Below, piece by piece: positions 46,106-54,141 of a DNA stretch of 64,000 nucleotides. The notes beneath the pieces are model-generated. The model was not told the DNA's origin and ran no database searches. It worked only from the letters and a program-made list of their open reading frames with translations. Position 1 is the first letter of the stretch; each line of letters begins with the position of its first letter. Location of the stretch: positions 3,868,071-3,932,070 of the forward strand of contig CP032507.1 of the NCBI GenBank assembly GCA_008375315.1, read 5' to 3'. The stretch is from Ectothiorhodospiraceae bacterium BW-2. Lineage in GTDB: Bacteria > Pseudomonadota > Gammaproteobacteria > Thiohalomonadales > Thiohalomonadaceae. A program made the translations under genes and the position numbers.

Positions 46106-48337
46106 TTAGAATTTGAACGGACTCATGCCGATTTCACCAATGGTCTTCTCCATATCGTTAATCAGCTGAGGGATTCGTTCAATATCGGTAATGGATACTT
46201 CAAAGGTCTGCACCCGCTCTTTCTCCAGATTGAGCTGGCTGAGAGTATCATCAATTTTGCTCATACGATAGTGGGCCATCTCGGAGCCTTTGACAAAGTG
46301 GCACTGATAGTTATCACCCTTTTGGCACCCCATGAGCATCACCCCATCATAACCGCTGTTGAGCGCATCGGTAATCCAGATCGTGTTCACCGAACCGAGA
46401 CAGCGAATCGGAATGATACGGGCAAACGAGCTGTACTCTTGATGGGTCATACCGGCCATATCGAGCGCTGGATAGGCGTCGTTTTCGCACGCTAACACCA
46501 AAATCCGTGGCTTCTCCTCGAACTCATCGGGGATATCGACATTTTTAATCTGCTGACCGACGGTATCGACCGAGTAGTTCTCAAACGAGATCACTCGCAC
46601 CGGACAGGCCCCCATACAGGTACCGCAGCGGCGGCAACGCGCCTCGTTATACTGCGGATACTTCTCCTCATCCTCATTAATCGCACCGAAGGGGCACTCA
46701 ACAGTACAGCGCTTACACTGGGTACACCCCTCTCTACGGAAAGTAGGGAAGCTTAAATCGCCCGAACGGGGGTGAGCCGCTCGGCCTAGTGCCGCATTTT
46801 CACACGCCTGAATCGCTTTTAGCGTCGCGCCGGTAGCGTCCTCTATCGTCTGGGCAATATCCATCGGCCGTCGTAGTGGCCCTGAGGCATAGATCCCAGT
46901 ACGGCGAGTCTCATACGGAAAGCAGATAAAGTGTGAGTCGTTAAAGCCGTGCTTAAGGTGGGGCAGATCGGAGCCTTGACGATAGTCTAAGTTCAAAATC
47001 GGTGCGGGCTGAATCGCGATCTCCGCTTCGAGCTGTTTGACTAGCGCCTCATCCTTCGCATCCTTAGCGTTACCGAGCTCCAGCTCCAGATAGGGGTTCG
47101 GGCCAGAGTTTGGCACCATGCCGGTGGCTAGCACCACAATATCGGCATGAATAGTGCTCTGTTCGTTAAGAATTTTATCGGTATAGTTGACCTCAAGCCC
47201 CTTACCCACCTTAACGCTACTCACTTCGCCTTTGGAGAAGGCCACTCCCGCCTCCTGACCTGAGCGGTAGAAATCTTCACCAGAGGCCCCTGGGGTACGC
47301 AGATCGTCAAAAATGACCGTCGCATCGCCACCTGCGGCTCTCACATAGTGCGCCTGTTTAATTGAGGTGGTGCAGCAGTGGCCGGAGCAGTAGGGGAGAT
47401 GGCCCTCTTTATCGCTGCGCTGACCGGCACACTGGACAAAGACCACATTTGTCGCCTCAGAGCCGTCCGCCTTTTTGATAGCGCCATGATTGGCCTTCAC
47501 CCTCTGCTCAAACTGTAGCTGATCTATCACATCAGCGTTATCGGGGCTAAACTCCGGCAGCAGGCTCATATCGTATGTTTTAAAACCGGTCGCCTGCACA
47601 ATCGCACCGACGCTGAGGCTTTTCCCCCCCGCTAGCTCGACGCTAAAACGCCCCGGCGCACCCTCCGTTTTAGTAATCGCGCTACTGAGGTGGACGGTAA
47701 TTTTATCACTCCCCTCAACAGCGGCGATCATCTCGCCAATGGTGTTATCGACCGGCCCTTGCAGACCGTTTTTAGCCGGCACCCGCTTATAGAGCTCGGC
47801 GGCAATACCACCGAGTCTGTCGCTCTTTTCGACCAGATCGACCTCATAGCCAGTTTTTGCCGCCTCCAGTGCAGAGGTGAGACCGGAGACACCGCCACCG
47901 ACCACCATAATCCGCTTAGTCAGCTCCTGTTCGCCACTTGATGAAGGAACCTTCAGGAATTTAGCTTCAGCACAGGCCATGCGCACATAGTCGTCTGCCA
48001 TCTCTTGAGTCGTCTCTTGCGCCTCATCGTTATTAGGACGAACCCAAATCACCCCTTCACGAATATTGGCCCGCGACAGGGTGACCCCCTCAAAACTAAA
48101 CGCCTCAGTTTTAGCTCGGCGGGAGCAGCCGACGATCACAACTCGATTCACCCCGTCGTTATCGATGTCGTCTTGAATCATCTTCACGCCATCGGCGCTA
48201 CAGAGAAATTCGTGATCTTTGCTAATGGCCGCTTTACCATCTCGTTTGGCGGTATTGACCAGTTGGTTGACATCAAGGCGCTCTTCAATGCCACACCCTT
48301 TACAGATATAGGCGCCAATTTTCTTTTCGTCTGCCAT
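46106..48337 (-). CDS. qmoB: QmoB-like FAD/iron-sulfur protein (HdrA-MvhD fusion)
   Basis: A 743-residue protein. An N-terminal region with CKGCGIEERLD is followed by an HdrA-type FAD domain (VVGGGVSGLTSALEAAKTGY), a Cys-rich SGHCCTTSIKQAHYV block, two [4Fe-4S] motifs (CTQCKRCTVECPFGAI; CRRCGTCMGACPV) and a C-terminal MvhD-like domain with LACENDAYPALDM and GCQKGDNYQCHF. This is the QmoB arrangement. QmoA/B link APS reductase to the quinone pool; in sulfur oxidisers electrons from sulfite oxidation to APS would flow outward. It starts 3 bp after qmoA with an AGGAGGC-type site. Confidence 0.92.
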   Translation of the reverse strand: MADEKKIGAYICKGCGIEERLDVNQLVNTAKRDGKAAISKDHEFLCSADGVKMIQDDIDNDGVNRVVIVGCSRRAKTEAFSFEGVTLSRANIREGVIWVRPNNDEAQETTQEMADDYVRMACAEAKFLKVPSSSGEQELTKRIMVVGGGVSGLTSALEAAKTGYEVDLVEKSDRLGGIAAELYKRVPAKNGLQGPVDNTIGEMIAAVEGSDKITVHLSSAITKTEGAPGRFSVELAGGKSLSVGAIVQATGFKTYDMSLLPEFSPDNADVIDQLQFEQRVKANHGAIKKADGSEATNVVFVQCAGQRSDKEGHLPYCSGHCCTTSIKQAHYVRAAGGDATVIFDDLRTPGASGEDFYRSGQEAGVAFSKGEVSSVKVGKGLEVNYTDKILNEQSTIHADIVVLATGMVPNSGPNPYLELELGNAKDAKDEALVKQLEAEIAIQPAPILNLDYRQGSDLPHLKHGFNDSHFICFPYETRRTGIYASGPLRRPMDIAQTIEDATGATLKAIQACENAALGRAAHPRSGDLSFPTFRREGCTQCKRCTVECPFGAINEDEEKYPQYNEARCRRCGTCMGACPVRVISFENYSVDTVGQQIKNVDIPDEFEEKPRILVLACENDAYPALDMAGMTHQEYSSFARIIPIRCLGSVNTIWITDALNSGYDGVMLMGCQKGDNYQCHFVKGSEMAHYRMSKIDDTLSQLNLEKERVQTFEVSITDIERIPQLINDMEKTIGEIGMSPFKF

Positions 48338-48340
48338 CGT

Positions 48341-49624
48341 TTATGCCTCCGCAGCTGAAACTTGATTGACGATCTGAATCGCACGCAGCGCGGCCGCCGT
48401 TGCATTTTGCGCCGCACGGTTAACATCCAGAGCGTCAGATGAGCAGCCCGCACCAAAGATAGCGCCGTTAGACTCATCTAAGTCGATAAAGTTGTGTTCG
48501 TTCACCACCGTCCCTTCGGGGAAGATGCCTGCCGGAACGGTTGACTCCATTCCTGTCGCCAGTACCACTAAATCGTGCTCGCTCGCATAGCGGTTATACC
48601 CCTCGGTATCGACCCCGTGGAGAATCACATTGCCGTTAGCGCCAGCGACGATGTTAGCGACCTTCGATTTCACAAAGCTAACATTCGGATCGGCCTTCAC
48701 CTTTTGGTGAAAATCGTCGATACGGTCGATAGCACGAATATCGATGTAATAGACCGTTGATTGACACTCATCCCCAAGCTTTTCCGCCACATAGGTAGTC
48801 TGCTTTAGTGTCGCCATGCAGCAGATACGGGAGCAGTGCTTTAGATGGTTCTTATCCCGCGAACCGGCACACTGAATAAAGGCGATATTTTTAGGTGCCG
48901 CGCCATCAGAGGGGCGCTGAATCTTACCAGCGGTTGGGCCGAAAGGATCGAGCATACGCTCAAACTCAACATTGGTGATGACATTCTCGTAGCGATCATA
49001 GCCGTAGGGCTGAATTTTGGCCGCATCGTAGGGCTTCCAGCCGGTGGCCCAAATCACTGCGCCAACGCTAAGGGTTAGCGCCTGCTCGGCCATCTCAAGG
49101 TCGATCGCCTCAAATCGACACGCCTCTTTCGCCTTGGTCGCATCGTCGGTGCCAATTAGCGCCGGATCGAGAATGTAGCGCTGCGGATAGGCCATCGGCG
49201 AAGGGATATAGGCCCCTTTGCGCTTTTTCATCTGATAGTTAAACTCATCATCAAATTCGGCCTCAACCGCCTCACCACACGCGCCACAAGCGGTACAGTT
49301 TTCGTTGACATAGCGTGGAGAAACTTTGACATCGACACTGTAGTTGCCGCTCTCACCGCTAATGCCGGTCACTTCGGCCATCGTCATAAGGCGAATATTT
49401 TTATTCGCCTTCAAACGACGGTACTGAATCTCCAAGCCACACTGCGGATAGCAGAGTTTAGGAAAATATTTATAGAGTTGGCTAACTCGGCCACCGACAG
49501 ACGGCGCCTTCTCCAGCAGCAGCACCTGCTTACCGCACTCTGCGGCTTCCAGTGCAGCGGTCAGGCCGCTAATGCCACCCCCAACAACCAGAATGGTTTC
49601 GTTGGTTGCGATTACCTCAGACAT
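48341..49624 (-). CDS. qmoA: QmoA-like FAD protein (HdrA family)
   Basis: A 427-residue HdrA-family flavoprotein. The FAD site is VVGGGISGLTAALEAAECG; the cluster motifs YPQCGLEIQYRR, CTACGACGEAVEAEF and CSRICCMATLKQTTYV are visible, and the C-terminus has GAGCSSDALDVNRAAQNATA. It pairs with the larger QmoB. First gene of the operon, with a strong GGAGGT site; the 329-bp region upstream is shared with ispB. The aprBA genes expected beside it are not in the window. Confidence 0.92.
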   Translation of the reverse strand: MSEVIATNETILVVGGGISGLTAALEAAECGKQVLLLEKAPSVGGRVSQLYKYFPKLCYPQCGLEIQYRRLKANKNIRLMTMAEVTGISGESGNYSVDVKVSPRYVNENCTACGACGEAVEAEFDDEFNYQMKKRKGAYIPSPMAYPQRYILDPALIGTDDATKAKEACRFEAIDLEMAEQALTLSVGAVIWATGWKPYDAAKIQPYGYDRYENVITNVEFERMLDPFGPTAGKIQRPSDGAAPKNIAFIQCAGSRDKNHLKHCSRICCMATLKQTTYVAEKLGDECQSTVYYIDIRAIDRIDDFHQKVKADPNVSFVKSKVANIVAGANGNVILHGVDTEGYNRYASEHDLVVLATGMESTVPAGIFPEGTVVNEHNFIDLDESNGAIFGAGCSSDALDVNRAAQNATAAALRAIQIVNQVSAAEA

Positions 49625-49953
49625 TGATTACCTCCAGTTAAGGTCAATCTAAAAAACAGGGTTGCGAACTTCGCCAATGACCACACTGTAGCCATGCACG
49701 GGTGGGGTCGGCGAAAGACGCCCTAACGCAAATCGGCTATTCTACCCCATATTCGCCGACTGCACGCGCCCAAACAGGCACAAAAGTCGCTGCGTTTTAC
49801 GCTACTTGGCTCCAAAAAGCCAATACGCTCTGCTTATCGCGGTATAGATAAACCCTAATTGCCCCTCAAACGGCGCTACTGCTTGACACGCCTCCCCCTG
49901 CTGCCTACGATTCCCCCCGCTCTGTAACCGAAGGATCGAAACTTAAACCCGCC
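49625..49953. other. Divergent control region between qmoA and ispB
   Basis: No gene. On the plus side there is a sigma70 promoter for ispB (listed separately). On the minus side TAGAAT at about 49735-49740 could be the -10 of qmoA, 110 bp before its ATG, but no -35 is convincing, which would fit an activated promoter. An inverted GGCGAA/TTCGCC pair surrounds the region 49666-49717. Confidence 0.45.
49883..49911 (+). promoter_or_regulatory. sigma70 promoter of ispB
   Basis: A perfect -35 TTGACA at 49883-49888 is followed after 17 bp by TACGAT at 49906-49911 (4 of 6 to -10). The ispB ATG is 42 bp further on. Confidence 0.65.
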
Positions 49954-50922
49954 ATGCAGATTGAAACCGTCTATCAACTCATTGCCACCGAACGCGAGGC
50001 AGTGGATGCCGAAATTAGCCGTCAACTCCACTCCGGCGTCGTGCTAGTCAACCAGATTGGCCGCTACATTATCAACAGCGGTGGCAAGCGATTGCGGCCG
50101 ATGCTGATCCTTCTGGTCGCCAAGGCTTGGGACTATCAAGGGAGCGCCCACCACCGCCTAGGAGCGGTAATCGAGTTTATCCATACCGCCACTCTGCTGC
50201 ATGACGATGTGGTTGATGGCTCCGATCTGCGCCGGGGTAACGATACCGCCAATCGGGTCTGGGGCAATGAGGCGGCGGTGTTGGTGGGCGATTTTCTCTA
50301 CTCACGGGCGTTTCAGATGATGGTATCGCTGCAAAATATGCGGGTGATGGAGGTTTTGGCCGATACCACCAATACCATCGCTGAAGGGGAGGTACAGCAG
50401 CTACTCAATATCCACAATGCCGATATCGACGAAGAGAGCTATCTTAGGGTCATTCGCTCTAAAACGGCACAACTCTTTGCCGCCTCGGCGCAACTTGGGG
50501 CGATTATCTGCAACCGCAGTGCCGCTGAGGAGCAGGCGATGGCCCGTTTTGGAATGCATCTTGGCACCGCCTTTCAAATTGTCGATGATGCGCTCGACTA
50601 TCGCGGCAACGCCGAGGAGCTAGGAAAAAATCTGGGCGATGATCTGGCTGAGGGCAAACCGACTCTGCCATTAATCCATATTCTACGCCACGGCACCCAG
50701 AGCGAAAAGCGGCTGGTCAGAGAGGTTATCGAACAAGGCGATCGCAACCGCATTGACGCCATCCTAGAGGCGATTGAGGCCAATCGTGCCATCGACTACA
50801 CCCTAGAGGCCGCACGCAACGAGGCCGAATTAGCCCTACAACAGCTCACCCTCCTGCCCGACAACGATCTTAAAAGTGCACTCATCACCCTAACTCGCTA
50901 CGCTGTGGATCGCACCTATTAG
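49954..50922 (+). CDS. ispB: Octaprenyl diphosphate synthase IspB
   Basis: A 322-residue trans-polyprenyl synthase that makes the ubiquinone side chain by adding IPP units to FPP. The first Asp-rich motif is LLHDDVVDGSDLRRG, the second FQIVDDALDYRGN; GGKRLRPMLILLVAKA precedes the first. Length matches the family (about 323). The exact chain length cannot be read with certainty. The gene is followed after 3 bp by an HAD phosphatase gene. Confidence 0.93.
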   Translation: MQIETVYQLIATEREAVDAEISRQLHSGVVLVNQIGRYIINSGGKRLRPMLILLVAKAWDYQGSAHHRLGAVIEFIHTATLLHDDVVDGSDLRRGNDTANRVWGNEAAVLVGDFLYSRAFQMMVSLQNMRVMEVLADTTNTIAEGEVQQLLNIHNADIDEESYLRVIRSKTAQLFAASAQLGAIICNRSAAEEQAMARFGMHLGTAFQIVDDALDYRGNAEELGKNLGDDLAEGKPTLPLIHILRHGTQSEKRLVREVIEQGDRNRIDAILEAIEANRAIDYTLEAARNEAELALQQLTLLPDNDLKSALITLTRYAVDRTY

Positions 50923-50925
50923 CTG

Positions 50926-51735
50926 ATGACGCTCAAACTTCTCGCAACCGATCTTGATCGCACCCTACTCCCGAATGGCCGCTGGCCAGCCGATGAGGGG
51001 GCGATTGAGCAGTTTAACCAGCTCACCTGCCGCCACGATCTACGGCTCGTCTATGTGACCGGTCGCAATTTAGCACTGACGGAGAGCGCCATTGCTGAGT
51101 ATGGCATTCGCTATCCCGATACCCTCTGCGGCGATGTCGGCACCACGATTTACCACTATCACGACGGCCACTGGCACGAAGATAGCCGCTGGCATAGCAT
51201 CATCGAACAGCGCTCCCCCCGCTGGAGTGCGACCGACATCGCCGCCCAACTAAGCTCACTCAGCGAGTTAGAGCCCCAACCGAGTGAACAGTGCCACCGC
51301 TTTAAACAGAGCTACTATCTGCCCCCTACGGGGCGTGAGGCGCTAGTACAGCAGCTACGACAGAGGCTATCAGATCGTTTTGATGCCGTGTTAATCGACA
51401 GTTTTGATCCGGTTAACGACCTCGCCCTGCTCGATATTCAGCCCGCTAGCGCCACCAAAGAGAGTGCGCTACGCTTCGTCGCCACCCACTATGGCGTAGC
51501 CAACCAGCAGGTGGTCTATTGTGGCGATAGTGGTAACGATCTCCACCCTTTGAGCGCCGGCTTTTGCGGTGTCGTGGTCCGAAACGGCGATGCGCAGCTA
51601 CGGCAGGCACTCAAACAGGTGCAACAGGAGCAACCTAAGTTGCAGCTCTACTTCGCCTGCGGTAACTATGGCGCGGGTAGTGGCTACTATACGAGCGGGG
51701 TGATTGAGGGGGCACGCCACTACCGACTCATCTAA
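50926..51735 (+). CDS. HAD-IIB phosphatase, sucrose-phosphatase-like
   Basis: A 269-residue HAD hydrolase with a C2b cap. Motif I is LLATDLDRTLLPNG (nucleophile Asp8, acid Asp10), motif II VYVTGRN, motif III a Lys in ATKESALRFVATHYG and motif IV YCGDSGNDLHPL. GDVGTTIYHY matches the sucrose-6-phosphate phosphatase/mannosylglycerate-type branch. It may make a compatible solute or act on another sugar phosphate; no glycosyltransferase partner is adjacent. It directly follows ispB. Confidence 0.8.
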   Translation: MTLKLLATDLDRTLLPNGRWPADEGAIEQFNQLTCRHDLRLVYVTGRNLALTESAIAEYGIRYPDTLCGDVGTTIYHYHDGHWHEDSRWHSIIEQRSPRWSATDIAAQLSSLSELEPQPSEQCHRFKQSYYLPPTGREALVQQLRQRLSDRFDAVLIDSFDPVNDLALLDIQPASATKESALRFVATHYGVANQQVVYCGDSGNDLHPLSAGFCGVVVRNGDAQLRQALKQVQQEQPKLQLYFACGNYGAGSGYYTSGVIEGARHYRLI

Positions 51736-51748
51736 ATTCCCCACAAGA

Positions 51749-51764
51749 TGTGACATCGGTCACA
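51749..51764 (+). promoter_or_regulatory. CRP/Vfr-type binding site, perfect half-sites
   Basis: TGTGACATCGGTCACA matches the consensus TGTGA-N6-TCACA at all ten defined positions and is itself a perfect inverted repeat of six. Its centre is 41 bp upstream of the predicted transcription start of the YjfB-like gene, the class II activator position. Confidence 0.8.
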
Positions 51765-51784
51765 CTTTTGCCCCCCCTTGGTGT

Positions 51785-51790
51785 TATACT
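51785..51790 (+). promoter_or_regulatory. -10 element of the CRP-dependent promoter
   Basis: TATACT (5 of 6). The sequence 17 bp upstream has no -35 match (ACACTT), as expected for a class II CRP-activated promoter. A start near 51797-51798 gives a 33-nt leader with the AGGAGG site at 51814. Confidence 0.65.
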
Positions 51791-51830
51791 GCCCGCTCTT
51801 TCCATTGACCCTGTAGGAGGCTACGAAACC

Positions 51831-52037
51831 ATGGATAGCACATCAGGCATCTCAACTGCCTCATTAAAGATGAGCGCCGCCGACACTGCCCAACAGGTGC
51901 AGATGGCGATGTTAAGCAAAGGCAAGGATATGATTGAGCAAAATGGCCAGTCGGTCATGCAGCTCATTAACAGCGCATCCCAGCCCGCACCACAACCGGT
52001 AGGCAGTCTGGGCAACAACCTTAATGTTTACGCCTAG
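51831..52037 (+). CDS. Putative motility protein, YjfB-like, 68 residues
   Basis: A small Ala/Gln/Met-rich helical protein: SAADTAQQVQMAMLSKGKDM followed by QNGQSVMQLINS and a C-terminus rich in Pro and Asn ending GNNLNVYA. This fits the YjfB family, small proteins linked with flagellar motility by neighbourhood and expression. The ATG at 51831 is chosen over an earlier start at 51750 because TAGGAGG (51813-51819) lies 11 bp upstream and the earlier start lies inside the CRP site. It is monocistronic with its own CRP-dependent promoter. Confidence 0.75.
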   Translation: MDSTSGISTASLKMSAADTAQQVQMAMLSKGKDMIEQNGQSVMQLINSASQPAPQPVGSLGNNLNVYA

Positions 52038-52230
52038 AACGCTCTAGCTCTAACCCGAGATCAAGGATGATCTCACCCTCAACTTAGCTCCCTAGCCCCT
52101 TCGCGCCACTCCTCTGTGCGCTCGTCCCAGATTCACTAAAAATAACTTCAGAAAGCACCCACAGCTGTCGATTAAAGGGGTAACCGCTACCCGTTAACCC
52201 AATCTTATCGCCATATAGCTGACTACAATC

Positions 52231-54141
52231 ATGAGCCAAACTGACAATAACAGACTATCGTCCGTTCCCTCGACCGAGGGTGAGAGTGAGAGTGCTCTGC
52301 CTACCGAGATCGAATCGACCCCACTGCCCGACACAGCACCGGCCATCACCGCTCTACAAGAGGGACTAAGCCGCCACGATAAGGTGCTCTCGACCCTACA
52401 GCAACAGCTAGAGAACCAGATAACAGAGCGCGACTTTACCCCCTATATTAAGAGAGTCGAGCAGCTAGCGGCCCAAATTACCGCCCTCTCAGAGCTCTCC
52501 CCCCAACAGCTAGCGCCGCTACAGCAGCAGCTACAGCAGTTTGAAGCAGCGCTACAGCAGCAACAGCAGCAGACTCAGAGCGCCCTTAAAGCACGACAGC
52601 AAGATAGTGAACAGCAGCAGCAGGCCACCGAACAGAAGCTACAGCAGCAGCAGCAGGCGCTAGCGGCGTGTCAGCAGCAGCTACAGCAGATACAAGATCA
52701 TCTGCAACAGCTAGAGAGCCAGCAGCAGCAGCTCGACCACCACCAAAAGCGGCTAGAGAGCGGCGAACAGCAACGCACGGCACAACAGCAGCAGCTCCAG
52801 ACGCTACAGCAGCAGCTACAGCAGCTAACAGAGCAGCAGCAGCAGAACGATAACTCGCTAGCGCAGCTACAGCAGCAGCAACTAGAGTCGCTGCAACAGC
52901 TCATCTCGCCACTACAGCAGCAGCAGCAACAGCAGCAGCAGCAGTTAACGCTGCATGAAAACCGGCTCACCACCCTCAAACAGCAGCAGCAGCTACAGAG
53001 TGATGGGCTAGCAGACCAAATTCAGCAGCTATTAGATGAGAGCCAACAGCTACAACTGAACCAACAGAGTCAACGACAGCAGCTTGACGCCATCAATCGC
53101 CGTCTCGAACAGCAGCAGCAGCAGCTACAGCACCAGCATGAAGCGCTACTAGCGCATGAACAGCAAGAGGCGGTTACCCTAGCCCGTATCGATCAAAGTT
53201 TTACCCATCTAAATCAGAGTGTTACCGAGTTAGAGGGCTATCTAGGCGAGCTCACCGAGCAGCAGCAACAGCAGCACCACTCCCTAGAGCGCCTCGACCA
53301 GCAGCAGCTACGGCTGCAAAAAGCGTTGACTAGCTCCGATAACCGTGCCGATATCCGTCTCCACTACCAACAGAACAGTCTCGAAAAATTAGAACAGCGA
53401 CAGCAGCACTCCAGCCTAGAGCAACACAGCTTTGAGAGAAAGACTCGCCACTGGCAAAAGAGCGCCGTGCTAAGCACACTCCTTATCGTAGTGGCGATTG
53501 TGATCGGGCTCGTTATCACCCACCAGCAGCAGCAGCGGGCACTACAGCAGGTAGATGAGCAGTATCAGCAGCAGATGGCGCTCTTAACCGCACTACAGCG
53601 CTCGGGGGAGCTATCGCGAGAGAACTTTAACGCTATCATCCGCCTACGCCAGCAGTTAACCGAGCAACAGGAGCCGACCGCCGATCCCCATATCAAACAG
53701 CAGCTAGCTCAGATAATCGCTAACATTGAGGCGCTACGGCTGAGTGATTACACGCTGCAAGAGCGCAACCAGAGGCTAACCGATGCCCTGTTAGGACTTG
53801 ATCGCAAGCTGGTACGGGCACTGCCGCCACAAGCGCTGTACGATGAGTTATGGCTACAGCAGCAGCCTAGCAGCGGCTTCATGATTCAACTCCTTGCCGG
53901 TCAAGATCGCCAAAAAGTGGCGCAACAAGCGCAGACCATTAGCCGTATCAAGCCGTTGGCAATCTACCACCGCCCCGCCAAAGAGAGCGGTGCGAGTGGT
54001 TGGTATATCCTACTAGGGGGGCTCTACGATAGCTTCGCTCGCGCCGAGAGCGCGATTCTCGACCTACCCGCTGAGCTACAGCGCAACCAGCCTCTGGTGC
54101 GCTCTAACCGTTCGGTGTTAGCGGAGATGAATGGAGAGTAG
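52231..54141 (+). CDS. Glutamine-rich coiled-coil membrane protein with SPOR-like C-terminus
   Basis: A 636-residue protein of unusual composition. Residues about 85-400 are a long coiled coil made almost only of Gln and Leu with some Ser/Glu/Lys (LQQQLQQLTEQQQQND and similar), encoded by CAG/CTA runs. A single membrane segment follows at about 411-430 (VLSTLLIVVAIVIGLVIT), then a second coiled coil and, at about 549-625, a SPOR-like peptidoglycan-binding fold (FMIQLLAGQDRQKVAQQAQT; GWYILLGGLYDSFARAESAI). Topology by the positive-inside rule puts the coiled coil in the cytoplasm and the SPOR-like domain in the periplasm, as in DamX-like proteins. No known protein is recognised over the full length. 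It overlaps the convergent giant gene by 38 bp. Confidence 0.75.
   Translation: MSQTDNNRLSSVPSTEGESESALPTEIESTPLPDTAPAITALQEGLSRHDKVLSTLQQQLENQITERDFTPYIKRVEQLAAQITALSELSPQQLAPLQQQLQQFEAALQQQQQQTQSALKARQQDSEQQQQATEQKLQQQQQALAACQQQLQQIQDHLQQLESQQQQLDHHQKRLESGEQQRTAQQQQLQTLQQQLQQLTEQQQQNDNSLAQLQQQQLESLQQLISPLQQQQQQQQQQLTLHENRLTTLKQQQQLQSDGLADQIQQLLDESQQLQLNQQSQRQQLDAINRRLEQQQQQLQHQHEALLAHEQQEAVTLARIDQSFTHLNQSVTELEGYLGELTEQQQQQHHSLERLDQQQLRLQKALTSSDNRADIRLHYQQNSLEKLEQRQQHSSLEQHSFERKTRHWQKSAVLSTLLIVVAIVIGLVITHQQQQRALQQVDEQYQQQMALLTALQRSGELSRENFNAIIRLRQQLTEQQEPTADPHIKQQLAQIIANIEALRLSDYTLQERNQRLTDALLGLDRKLVRALPPQALYDELWLQQQPSSGFMIQLLAGQDRQKVAQQAQTISRIKPLAIYHRPAKESGASGWYILLGGLYDSFARAESAILDLPAELQRNQPLVRSNRSVLAEMNGE
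52500..53170 (+). repeat. CAG-rich low-complexity coding repeat
   Basis: Continuous interrupted runs of CAG and CTACAG codons encode poly-Gln with Leu every third to fourth residue. The longest pure stretch of CAG/CAA is at 52917-52942. This DNA can slip or recombine. Confidence 0.8.

Noticed and set aside
51750-51830. Upstream start for the YjfB-like protein
   Set aside because: It lies within the CRP site and before the predicted transcription start; the ATG at 51831 has a strong ribosome-binding site.
52586-52979. Open frames on the opposite strand and other frames of the Gln-rich gene (poly-Cys, poly-Ala)
   Set aside because: They are frame shadows of CAG repeats and encode unrealistic low-complexity proteins.
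52500-53170. CRISPR array suspected from regular repeats
   Set aside because: The repeats are CAG codon runs without constant repeat-spacer structure.
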